Shown: positions 1 through 6,119 of the stretch, in pieces
Layout: each line of letters starts with the position of its first letter
How positions within the stretch are numbered: the stretch's first letter is position 1
Source: Tannerella sp.
GTDB lineage: Bacteria; Bacteroidota; Bacteroidia; Bacteroidales; Tannerellaceae
Length of the DNA stretch: 6,490 nt
NCBI GenBank assembly: GCA_031290635.1
Contig: JAITNE010000203.1
Location: 1-6,490 of the forward strand
Direction of reading: 5' to 3'
The notes under the pieces: model-generated
Told to the model about the DNA's origin: nothing
Databases searched by the model: none
What the model saw: the letters and a program-made list of their open reading frames with translations, nothing else
Program-made: the position numbers and the translations under genes

Positions 1-96
1 ATTATAATTCAGGAAGCAATCTATCTGCGTTAATCAATTAAATCGGCTTCATCAGCGTGCACTATCTATAGTCGGAAGTTTTTGGGATAACGGTAT
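1..96. other. Left edge, no identifiable feature
   Basis: This AT-rich stretch precedes the tandem array. I see no open frame of useful length, no RNA gene and no copy of the 295-bp unit. The base before the first unit (position 96) marks a sharp boundary: the sequence to its left does not resemble the end of a repeat unit. Confidence 0.5.
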
Positions 97-992
97 CGTC
101 ATTGGCAGTGTCTATAAAAAATCAAACAGGAAATGATGACGCGTAGTAGAAGATATTGTCATTCGGATTGATGATGATGTACACGCCGCTCGTTTCGATA
201 TAGCGTAATTGTCCCATTAGGGACAAGATGTTGGTAGAACAGAAAAACATCGTCGTCCAAAGTCCCGTCAGGGACGAAATGTGATAGAACAGGAACGTGT
301 CATCAACTGATTTATTGCGTACCTGACGGCACGCAGATACTCATTGCATAACCTTTCTACCAACATTCCATCCCTACTGGATTTATGTCGCCGTCATTGG
401 CAGTGTCTATAAAAAATCAAACAGGAAATGATGACGCGTAGTAGAAGATATTGTCATTCGGATTGATGATGATGTACACGACGCTCGTTTCGATATAGCG
501 TAATTGTCCCGTTAGGGACAAGATGTTGGTAGAACATAAAAACATCGTCGTCCAAAGTCCCGTCAGGGACGAAATGTGATAGAACCTGAACGTGTCATCG
601 GCTGATTTATTGCGTACCTGACGGCACGCAGATACTAATTGCATAACATTTCTACCAACATTCCATCCCTGCGGGATTTATGTCGCCGTCATTGCGAGTG
701 TCTATAAAAAATCAAACAGGAAATGATGACGTTGTTAGAAGATATTGTCATTCGGATTGATTATTATGTACACGACGCTCGTTTCGATATAGCGTAATTG
801 TCCCGTTAGTGACAAGATGTTGGTAGAACATAAAAACATCGTCGTCCAAAGTCCCGTCAGGGACGAAATGTGATAGAACCGGAACGTGTTATCAACTGAT
901 TTATTGCGTACCTGACGGCACGCAGATACTCATTGCATAACCTTTCTACCTACATTCCATCCCTACGTGATTTATGTCGCCGTCATTGGCAG
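97..992. repeat. Tandem array, three 295-bp units plus a 12-bp partial unit
   Basis: Units begin at 97, 392, 687 and 981 with CGTCATTGGCAG (the third start reads CGTCATTGCGAG). The periods are 295, 295 and 294 bp, and the fourth start continues for only 12 bases before diverging. By eye, units 1 and 2 differ at about 11 positions. Unit 3 is more diverged and has a 1-base deletion in the stretch after GATGACG. The array is therefore three copies of a unit bounded by a short direct repeat. No reading frame is kept across the copies, so it is non-coding. Each unit carries four palindromic elements, described separately. It lies downstream of trpF, at the end of the minus-strand operon. Its function is unknown; amplification by unequal recombination or slippage is an inference. 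Confidence 0.95.
209..385. repeat. Cluster of opposed palindromic elements inside each 295-bp unit
   Basis: Coordinates are for unit 1. Element A (209-239) is a perfect hairpin, TTGTCCC / GGGACAA with a 4-nt loop, followed by ATGTTGGTAGAA. Element B (262-289) is GTCCC-GTCA-GGGAC followed by the related tail ATGTGATAGAA. Element D (316-335) pairs TGCGT with ACGCA; read on the minus strand it is GCC-GTCA-GGT extended by five pairs, with one G-T wobble and the same GTCA loop as B. Element C (354-385) is inverted: TTCTACCAACAT, then a weak ATCC...GGAT stem. The A tail (228-239) and the C head (355-366) are perfect 12-bp reverse complements. The B and D stems are unchanged in all three units. A is broken in unit 3 (GTTAGTGAC), and C is perfect only in unit 2 (ATCCC-TGC-GGGAT). 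The look matches short dispersed palindromes I associate with Bacteroidetes genomes; that link is from memory. Confidence 0.75.
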
Positions 993-1077
993 GTACGAAG
1001 CAAAGCACTCGGTTAATTCTGAAAATCCTGTTAATTCTGTCCTAAATTCCGGGCAGTGGCAAGCCCAGCCCCTACAA
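993..1077 (-). repeat. Probable dispersed-repeat sequence at the trpF 3' end
   Basis: Read on the minus strand, this runs from TTGTAGGGGCTGGGCTTGCC through ACTGCCCGG to ACAGAATTAACAGGATTTTC and a second AGAATTAAC. The first part can fold (GGGC...GCCC outer stem, TGG...CCA inner stem, 2-nt bulge) but has no T-run, so it is not a good intrinsic terminator. The second part contains the ACAGGATT-type phrase also seen at 5913-5935. Both parts resemble interspersed sequences I have met repeatedly in Bacteroidetes intergenic regions, a recollection that only a genome search can confirm. The first part overlaps the last codons of trpF. Confidence 0.45.
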
Positions 1078-1678
1078 TAAATACTTGCAGTTTAGCTACG
1101 TCTTTGAGGGCGGGTGAGATTTCGAAGCCGCTGTTGAGGTCGATACCGGCGAAACAGGGATGCTTGAAAGCAAGGATGTCATCAAGCATGTCGGGGGTCA
1201 GTCCTCCGCTTAGGAAAAACGGACGTTCGCCGTTATAGTCGTTCAATACAGACCAGTCGAAGCGCCTGCCCGAACCGCCGTAAGCCTCGCATTTTGTGTC
1301 GAACAGGAAGAAGCTACAGTAGTCTTCATAATCGTAAACGCGCTTTATATCTTCGGCTTCAGCTATCGAAAACGCTTTGATGATGCGGATATCTTCCGAC
1401 CTCAGTATCTTGCAGGTCTGCACTGATTCATTGCCGTGCAACTGTACGAAATCCAAACCGAGCGTGTTCACAGTATTGATAATCACGTCTGCCGACTCAT
1501 TAACGAACACTCCCGTTTTCAAACGTTTGCAGTTGCGAATGGCCGATGTAAAGACCGGATCAGAAGGAACATATCTCGGTGAACGGGCGTAAAAAATAAA
1601 TCCCATAAAGTTGACGTCGAGGGCTTCGACAGCGCGAATATTCATTGGATCGCGCATCCCGCATACTTTTATCAACAT
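1031..1678 (-). CDS. trpF: Phosphoribosylanthranilate isomerase (TrpF)
   Basis: This is the cytoplasmic TIM-barrel enzyme that converts N-(5'-phosphoribosyl)anthranilate to CdRP in tryptophan synthesis. At 215 residues it has normal PRAI length. Visible family motifs are KVCGMRD at 4-10 with the general-base cysteine Cys6, the SPRYV segment at 33-37, GVFVN at 56-60, VQLHGNE at 78-84, the general-acid aspartate Asp127 in FDT, GGSG at 134-137, SGGLTP at 157-162, and GIDLNSGFE at 178-186. The ATG lies 2 nt after the lptC stop, so translation is probably coupled to lptC. No other trp gene is in the window. The usual PRAI ending (lysine-aspartate helix, then Phe-Ile) is reached at residues 192-201; the remaining 14 residues (VGAGLATARNLGQN) are encoded by repeat-like DNA and are probably not ancestral. 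All catalytic residues I can check are present, so the enzyme is likely active. Confidence 0.95.
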   Translation of the reverse strand: MLIKVCGMRDPMNIRAVEALDVNFMGFIFYARSPRYVPSDPVFTSAIRNCKRLKTGVFVNESADVIINTVNTLGLDFVQLHGNESVQTCKILRSEDIRIIKAFSIAEAEDIKRVYDYEDYCSFFLFDTKCEAYGGSGRRFDWSVLNDYNGERPFFLSGGLTPDMLDDILAFKHPCFAGIDLNSGFEISPALKDVAKLQVFIVGAGLATARNLGQN

Positions 1679-1680
1679 AA

Positions 1681-2364
1681 TTATAGAGCCGGTTTGATTG
1701 TATCCTGAGGCGCTACTACCTCTTTGGCGGCATCAAGGGAAACCTTCGGGGGGTTGATCGTGTCCTGAGGCGCTACTCCCTCTTGGGCAGGAGAGGTTTT
1801 TTCATTAATATAAAATTCCCCTTTGGAATTGAAGGACTCGCGAATGGTCAGATCCTGGTTAGATATGAAGCCCGTACCGCCGCTTACCTTGTCGCCTTCG
1901 GTGATGCGATATAGCGAGTCGGTGTATATCTTTTCCTTGTTTTGATCCCAGAAAAGCTCGTTTGTTTCAAGTCGTTTGCCTTCCATATTGGTGATATCGA
2001 CATTGCCTGTCAGTTTCCATAGCTTGCGACGTTCATAATACCAGGCGGTATCGGCTTTGACGCTGGCCTCGACATTGAAGGCGGTATCGTATTTTTCGAG
2101 ATAGACGCCATCGGGGAAGTACCAGAAAGGTTCTGAGGCTTTGTCGAACTTCAAATATGTATCGGTAATGACTTTACATCGCGTGATGCCTGAATCCGAC
2201 ACAAGCGTTTCGATATTAGTCTCTTTCATGGTATAAGAAGTCTGCGGGTCGAAAACGACCTCTATGGCGTCTTTTTTCTCGCCATTGCACGAAAAAAGCA
2301 TGACGACGATTATTACAACTGTCGTCATGCCTGTTATCCGGTTGATTTTCGATACCGAAAGCAT
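1681..2364 (-). CDS. lptC: LptC-family LPS export lipoprotein
   Basis: The 227-residue protein starts with a basic stretch and a hydrophobic segment (TTVVIIVVMLFSC) ending in a lipobox with Cys26, so it is a predicted lipoprotein rather than the N-terminally anchored form seen in E. coli. Residues of about 38-185 have the LptC/OstA-like pattern of alternating short beta strands: a repeated A-D-T-A-W-Y style segment, then GNVDITN, then LETNELFWDQ, then IYTDS, and a late GTGFISNQDLT motif. Known LptC proteins bridge the LptB2FG transporter and LptA, passing LPS across the periplasm. After the fold comes a Pro/Gln/Asp-rich tail in which VAPQDTI-x-P occurs twice, 20 residues apart. The ATG lies 12 nt after the stop of the TPR gene. 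M13 would leave a very short signal peptide, so the upstream ATG is preferred. Confidence 0.88.
   Translation of the reverse strand: MLSVSKINRITGMTTVVIIVVMLFSCNGEKKDAIEVVFDPQTSYTMKETNIETLVSDSGITRCKVITDTYLKFDKASEPFWYFPDGVYLEKYDTAFNVEASVKADTAWYYERRKLWKLTGNVDITNMEGKRLETNELFWDQNKEKIYTDSLYRITEGDKVSGGTGFISNQDLTIRESFNSKGEFYINEKTSPAQEGVAPQDTINPPKVSLDAAKEVVAPQDTIKPAL
1694..1786 (-). repeat. Imperfect 60-bp-spaced direct repeat in the lptC tail
   Basis: About 33 bases at 1694-1726 are repeated at 1754-1786, exactly 60 bp (20 codons) apart, with a few substitutions; both copies contain TCCTGAGGCGCTACT. They encode the two VAPQDTI motifs and preserve the frame. The intervening bases are not similar, so this is a partial duplication, or a diverged one, rather than a clean tandem repeat. 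Confidence 0.75.
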
Positions 2365-2376
2365 AATGGGGTGGGG

Positions 2377-3741
2377 TTATTCGCGGATTTTAACGGTTTC
2401 GCCTATCCATCCGCCGATTTTGAAATTGTCGCCCATATTAAGATCCGGGTGCATGAATATTTCTTCCTTTTTAGGGAAATAGTTGCGAAGAGAGCTGATC
2501 AATTTGATTGCATCGCTCGCTACTGACGGGTCAACCTGACGGGCGCGTTCGGCTTTGTCGGCTGCAGCTATATAAACGGTTTTGGCGAGGACGGGGTCAT
2601 CGAAGATGCCTTGTCCGCCCGAGGTGTACGCTTGGGCTATAAGGATGTACGCTTTTCCGTAGCTCGGTTTCTCGCCCAGACATTTTAAACTTAGCTGCTT
2701 GGTCTTGATATACTGGTTCTGCTGCAATGATACTGTTGCCATTACGTAGTAAAGGTCGGCTTTGATATCCTTGTCTTCGGTCATTTCGATGGCTTGGAGA
2801 AAATAAGTTTCGGCTTCGGCGTAATTAAGCGCTTTCAATGCTTTGCCACCCAAACCCATAGCTGATTCGGCCGTTGGCTCAATCTTGTGAGCATATTCGG
2901 AGGCAGTGAAGAACATCTCTGTTTCTTTGCAGTTAACGCGACGAAGCAGTATCATTGTCTCTTTCAGGAACTCAATGTTATCCTTGTTAGCCTCGATTCT
3001 GGGACCGTAGATGCCGGCGAGGGTCTCGCAGTCGGCAGCGCCGCTGGCAGTGAAGTTCTGCTCTATTTCAGCCTTGCGAGCGGTAATGTTTTCAATCTCT
3101 TTGGCGTCGTTAGCGGCTGTTGCGCCTGCCATCGCTGTTTCGAGGTAAGCCACGCATTTAAGAAAGTCGGTAACGTATTGCTCTTTATACTTGTTCATGT
3201 CGCCCAGCATCAGTTTGAATGACGCGAACATGTAGAGCGATATTGCCTGAGGCTTGACCTTTTCCTTGTACTCGTCAAGTAATTCTTTTGTCCACAAGTA
3301 TATCAAGGCGTGGTCGGTGTTATCGCCTTTGAGGGCGTTGTAAGTCTGCGCCTTGCGTGAGATAATCCAATCCCTGCCGTAGCGCGGATCGTCGCCGAAA
3401 TACTTGATACGTTTGTCGTACAATAGCATCAGCTGGTCTATCAGAGCGTCTTTCTTGGCAGCGTCAGTCTCCTGTGAGATCTGCCAATTGATGATGTCTT
3501 CGCCATAAACGTAAACGTTCTTGGTAGAGCCTGGGCAATCGTCATAGACTTTCTGCCAGAACGGCAGCGCGTCCTTGAAATTGCCTGACTTGGCATAAGG
3601 GATGAACAGATTTATATTGATTAAGCAATCAATACTGTCCTGACCGGACCCGTTTGGGGTTCCGTTCTCAATTCCTTTTTGCGCTTTCGCGCCGGTTGCG
3701 ATCATGATGCCTGCAACCATCAGTAAAATCTTGATATTCAT
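2377..3741 (-). CDS. Secreted tetratricopeptide-repeat protein
   Basis: I start this at ATG 3741 (454 residues). It gives a standard signal peptide, MNIKILLMVAG then IMIATGAKAQ, with likely cleavage after the AKA (residue 20). A TTG at 3768 in the same frame would only add nine residues ahead of it. The mature protein is alpha-helical with TPR-like helix pairs: one near residues 44-71 (AKSGNFKDALPFWQKVYDDCP) and a clearer set at about 290-380 (GKALKALNYAEAETYFLQAI, then YYVMATVSLQQNQYI, then AYILIAQAY). The centre is helical but less regular. The C-terminus has a GDNFKIGGWIGETVKIR segment, which I recall in related Bacteroidetes proteins. TPR proteins usually act as protein-binding scaffolds. 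Between a barrel gene and lptC, an envelope-assembly role is plausible but inferred. I cannot assign a specific function. Confidence 0.85.
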   Translation of the reverse strand: MNIKILLMVAGIMIATGAKAQKGIENGTPNGSGQDSIDCLININLFIPYAKSGNFKDALPFWQKVYDDCPGSTKNVYVYGEDIINWQISQETDAAKKDALIDQLMLLYDKRIKYFGDDPRYGRDWIISRKAQTYNALKGDNTDHALIYLWTKELLDEYKEKVKPQAISLYMFASFKLMLGDMNKYKEQYVTDFLKCVAYLETAMAGATAANDAKEIENITARKAEIEQNFTASGAADCETLAGIYGPRIEANKDNIEFLKETMILLRRVNCKETEMFFTASEYAHKIEPTAESAMGLGGKALKALNYAEAETYFLQAIEMTEDKDIKADLYYVMATVSLQQNQYIKTKQLSLKCLGEKPSYGKAYILIAQAYTSGGQGIFDDPVLAKTVYIAAADKAERARQVDPSVASDAIKLISSLRNYFPKKEEIFMHPDLNMGDNFKIGGWIGETVKIRE

Positions 3742-3787
3742 ATTTTTAATTATTAAAGTTGTTTTCAAATCATTTAATCATTCTCCG

Positions 3788-5044
3788 TTATCTTATTTTT
3801 GTCTTAAAAAACCAGTATTCGTTGAAGGTATAACTCAACGTAAATCGCAGATACTCTTCGCCTACCATTGATTTATACGCCGGTTGTATCTTCATGTATT
3901 CAAACGAGACGTTCACAAACGAGCGGGCGCCGTTCGGGCGGGCGTCGCTGATAGGAAATCCTACGCCTATGGTGGCGCTTAGTTCCTTGTATCCGCTACC
4001 GTTAGTCTGCACATAAGAGTTGGCGTAGCTTAATCCTGCGCGGTATCTCAAGCGGTTAAAATAGGGGCGCGAGTAAAAGTTGGGTATCCACTCGCCGCCG
4101 GCTGCTATCTTCATGCGGTTACGAAATTCGCCGCTTCGACCGGCGAACGAGGTCTTGCTCCATTGCTGAAATGATGCGTCGGCTGCTACGATGAACTTGT
4201 TGTTCTTCTCGTAAGATGCTCCTATGGCGTAACTTAGCGGAAGGTCGTATGACAATCCCTTGAGGGTGTCGGTAACGATTTCCGAGCTTGAAATCATCTG
4301 ATAGGTATCGTTATCCAGGTTTATTTTCGGCGAGTAGGTAAGTCCTACAGTCAGAAGGTCTGACTTGCTCAATGGATGCGTGTATTGCAGTCCGAAATCC
4401 ATTGCGGCGTCCTTTATCCTGAAGTCGCTTGTCTTGCTTACATACGTTGAACTCGCCGATGAAGGAACGCTTGTAGCATTGTGAGATACTTCTCCGAACA
4501 GATATTTCACGTTTGCGCCCAACGAAAGACGCTTCTTCCACAGACTTACGGACAAGCCTGCATATAGCTGGTTTAATCCGCCTTGTCCTTCGAATGTTTC
4601 AAGATAGGTCTGTCCTCCGTCAGCGGTTTTGGTCTGCCCGAACTTGTAGCCTACGTGCGAGTAAGGCAGCAGTCCGATGCTCATCGCCACAGTTTTAAAC
4701 AACGGGAATTGCATCGCCATGTACTCGACGTTGCCGTTAAGATCGCTTTGGCTGCTTGTTTCGTCCTTGTACCACGACATCTGCGCCGAAGCGCCGAAGT
4801 CGAACAGGAAGGTCATCGAATCTATGCTTGAATAGGAAGCAGGATTCATCGGATTTATTTGTTTCGAGGAGCGCAATCCTATACCTGTGCCTCCCATGGA
4901 GCGACCGGCTCCAAACGAGTTGTTAGCTAACTCGCCGTACCCGTAGCGGGTGTAAGGCGAATTGGTACTGTTCTGGGCAGTCAAACTACCGACTGTAAGC
5001 GCCATGATTCCTGACGCGATTATCAGACTAATTCTATTTTGCAT
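3788..5044 (-). CDS. Outer membrane beta-barrel protein, FadL/OmpP1-like appearance
   Basis: The 418-residue protein has a signal peptide (RISLIIASGIMALTVGSLTA) with cleavage predicted after Ala23, just before Gln-Asn. The mature N-terminus has a SPYTRYGYGEL segment and then GRSMGGTGIGLRSSKQINPM-NPAS, a pattern common to Bacteroidetes outer membrane proteins and reminiscent of the FadL-family NPA region. The rest alternates aromatic and polar residues in short strands, typical of a large barrel, and ends in a strand-like RFTLSYTFNEYWFF-KTKIR. Its cargo is unknown; hydrophobic-substrate transport is only suggested by the FadL resemblance. The ATG overlaps the end of coaX by 11 nt, implying co-translation. 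A 46-nt gap separates it from the TPR gene downstream. Confidence 0.85.
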   Translation of the reverse strand: MQNRISLIIASGIMALTVGSLTAQNSTNSPYTRYGYGELANNSFGAGRSMGGTGIGLRSSKQINPMNPASYSSIDSMTFLFDFGASAQMSWYKDETSSQSDLNGNVEYMAMQFPLFKTVAMSIGLLPYSHVGYKFGQTKTADGGQTYLETFEGQGGLNQLYAGLSVSLWKKRLSLGANVKYLFGEVSHNATSVPSSASSTYVSKTSDFRIKDAAMDFGLQYTHPLSKSDLLTVGLTYSPKINLDNDTYQMISSSEIVTDTLKGLSYDLPLSYAIGASYEKNNKFIVAADASFQQWSKTSFAGRSGEFRNRMKIAAGGEWIPNFYSRPYFNRLRYRAGLSYANSYVQTNGSGYKELSATIGVGFPISDARPNGARSFVNVSFEYMKIQPAYKSMVGEEYLRFTLSYTFNEYWFFKTKIR

Positions 5045-5756
5045 TATATTCTAATATTCTATTTAAACCAATTAAAACCAGATTTGCGTCTGCAAAGGTC
5101 TGGTTTTTTATCCGTTTTTCAAAATAAAACGAATTTCCGCCTGTTAAAAAAACGAAAACGTCCCCATATTTCGCTTTAAACAGGTCGATATATCCGTCCA
5201 TCTCGAACGCTATACCGTTGACCACACCTGACAGTATCGCTGTCTCCGTATCAAATCCCACGAGCGGAACGTTTTCACACTCGGCCGCTACTAACGGCAG
5301 ACGTTTAGTAAACTGACTAAGCGCCCGGAAACGCATCGTCATGCCGGGAGAGATATTGCCTCCTACGTAAACGCCATGCTGTTCAACAAGTTCGTAGGTT
5401 ATCGCCGTGCCTGCGTCGATGACGAGAATGTTCTCGTCGGGTCGCAGATACCGAGCGCCAACCGCCGCCGCAAGTCTGTCTCTGCCAAGCTCAGCTTTGT
5501 AGGCAACCTGCAACGGGACACAAGTCGTATCATCGAACCACACAAACTGTGTCAGCTTTATGCGCAACATTTCAAGGAGCTTGTCGCTCGTGTCGCCAAC
5601 CGACGACATTATCCCTTTGTCGAGCTTGAACCGGTGGCATAAATCCTGCATCCACTGAATATCGTCAGCATCTGTAATGATGACTTTCACTATCTTGTCG
5701 CCGTCGAACACAGCCGCTTTCAGCCTCGTGTTACCTTGATCTATGACTAAATTCAC
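5034..5756 (-). CDS. coaX: Type III pantothenate kinase (CoaX)
   Basis: This enzyme phosphorylates pantothenate with ATP, the first committed step of coenzyme A synthesis, in the cytoplasm. The 240 residues show the ASKHA-fold motifs of PanK-III: N-terminal phosphate-binding IDQGNT at 5-10, GRDR at 91-94 with the expected catalytic Asp93, IDAGTAIT at 113-120, GGNISPGM at 132-139 and LTGGNS at 204-209. The start is a GTG at 5756; it is required because family proteins begin only a few residues before the D-x-GNT motif. A near-consensus Bacteroidetes promoter lies about 25 nt upstream, and no strong Shine-Dalgarno is visible. It is the first gene of the minus-strand cluster and overlaps the next gene by 11 nt. 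Codons 217-228 form a strong hairpin (separate entry). The gene appears intact. Confidence 0.96.
   Translation of the reverse strand: MNLVIDQGNTRLKAAVFDGDKIVKVIITDADDIQWMQDLCHRFKLDKGIMSSVGDTSDKLLEMLRIKLTQFVWFDDTTCVPLQVAYKAELGRDRLAAAVGARYLRPDENILVIDAGTAITYELVEQHGVYVGGNISPGMTMRFRALSQFTKRLPLVAAECENVPLVGFDTETAILSGVVNGIAFEMDGYIDLFKAKYGDVFVFLTGGNSFYFEKRIKNQTFADANLVLIGLNRILEYNAK
5074..5107 (-). terminator. Hairpin with T-tract inside the coaX 3' end
   Basis: Read on the minus strand: AAAACCAGA, a CC bulge, TTTGC, loop AGAC, GCAAA, TCTGGTTTT. This gives 14 base pairs with one 2-nt bulge and a tetraloop, flanked by A-tracts and T-tracts. It therefore resembles an intrinsic terminator in either direction; on the plus strand the T-run extends to 5109. 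It lies in coaX codons 217-228, about 30 nt before the start of the barrel gene. The coding role is certain; partial termination, RNA processing or 3'-end protection between the two cistrons is inference. Confidence 0.45.
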
Positions 5757-5781
5757 TCTACTTTTTCAGTTTTGTCCGCCG

Positions 5782-5811
5782 CAAAGATACAAAAAATTTA
5801 CTAACTGCAAA
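5782..5811 (-). promoter_or_regulatory. Bacteroidetes-type promoter for the coaX operon
   Basis: On the minus strand, TTTG (5811-5808) is followed by 18 nt and then TATCTTTG (5789-5782). These match the -33 TTTG and -7 TAnnTTTG elements of the Bacteroidetes primary sigma factor, with spacing close to the usual range. A start site around 5775 would give a leader of roughly 20 nt before the GTG of coaX. No operator is evident. Confidence 0.7.
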
Positions 5812-5910
5812 GAATCACCGGACTATAAGCAAAAACTTTTTTTGAGGCGCTATGGATTTTGCGAGTACCACGACGGGTCAAGTGCGACACACGACGAGGT
5901 TTTTATAGCA

Positions 5911-5942
5911 TTGACAGGATTTGCAGGATTGTACAGGCTGCG
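5911..5942 (+). repeat. Short internal repeat, ACAGGATT type
   Basis: The phrase (G)ACAGGATT-TGCAGGATT-GTACAGGCTG shows an imperfect 10-11-nt periodicity. The minus-strand sequence after trpF (1007-1036) has a related AACAGGATT-TTCAGAATT. Their shared character suggests members of one dispersed intergenic repeat family flanking both sides of the operon; the evidence is resemblance only. Confidence 0.35.
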
Positions 5943-6036
5943 AGGCGCTGACTCCGGGGGGTGGTGTGGCACGGTATAGAGATGGTTGCGATGCCATGCG
6001 AGAAGACATTATAGTGTTCCCACCGCAATATATGGC

Positions 6037-6064
6037 GATTCGGGATGGTAATAGAATTCGAATC
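6037..6064. promoter_or_regulatory. Inverted repeat upstream of dinD, possible operator
   Basis: GATTCG (6037-6042) and CGAATC (6059-6064) are exact reverse complements separated by 16 nt, and the right arm overlaps the 8-bp palindrome ATTCGAAT (6056-6063). The arms lie 24-51 nt upstream of the dinD -7 element, around where a -33 region would be. E. coli dinD is LexA-controlled, so an SOS-type operator is conceivable, but this is not a known LexA box and short inverted repeats occur by chance. Confidence 0.25.
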
Positions 6065-6087
6065 CTTACTTTCTTAATAAAATTTTG

Positions 6088-6095
6088 TATCTTTG
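6088..6095 (+). promoter_or_regulatory. Promoter -7 element for dinD
   Basis: TATCTTTG matches the Bacteroidetes -7 consensus TAnnTTTG and is identical to the -7 element of coaX on the other strand. It ends 24 nt before the dinD ATG, and the AT-rich leader fits genes of this phylum. No clear TTTG is present at the -33 distance (only TTAC/TTTC-like bases near 6066-6073), so the promoter may be weak or activator-dependent. Confidence 0.6.
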
Positions 6096-6119
6096 TCGCT
6101 CAAATAAAAATATTTACGT

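Larger units (their letters stand above)
5757..6119. other. Divergent intergenic region between coaX and dinD
   Basis: This 363-nt gap has a minus-strand promoter at the coaX end and a plus-strand -7 element at the dinD end. Between about 5840 and 6035 I find no gene, tRNA or hairpin terminator. The frames open here overlap the coaX promoter or the dinD start and carry no recognisable protein motif. The stretch 5911-5942 looks like dispersed-repeat sequence. The G-rich CTCCGGGGGGTGGTGTGG at about 5952-5969 differs in composition from the AT-rich promoter ends, so the middle may be a remnant of inserted repetitive DNA. Confidence 0.55.

Noticed and set aside
417..644. 75-codon minus-strand open frame inside repeat unit 2
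   Set aside because: In units 1 and 3 the same start is followed at codon 3 by TGA, and unit 3 also carries a 1-base deletion. The frame is not conserved between copies, and the product has no recognisable motif.
97..992. CRISPR array
   Set aside because: The units are 295 bp and repeated end to end, with no unique spacers of 25-45 bp between short identical repeats; no cas gene is present.
97..992. Insertion sequence or transposon
   Set aside because: There is no transposase frame, and the unit ends show only a vague inverted resemblance (TGTCTATAAA against GCGACATAAA), too weak to call terminal inverted repeats.
993..1075. Intrinsic terminator after trpF
   Set aside because: The GC-rich fold at 1049-1074 lies inside the coding frame and is not followed by a T-run on the minus strand, so I do not call it a terminator.
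2887..3222. 111-codon plus-strand frame antisense to the TPR gene
   Set aside because: The opposite strand encodes a clear signal-peptide TPR protein with consistent operon spacing; this frame is its shadow and has no motif.
3742..3768. TTG start at 3768 for the TPR protein
   Set aside because: It adds nine residues before a complete, ordinary signal peptide that starts at ATG 3741; the extra stretch is AT-rich leader sequence.
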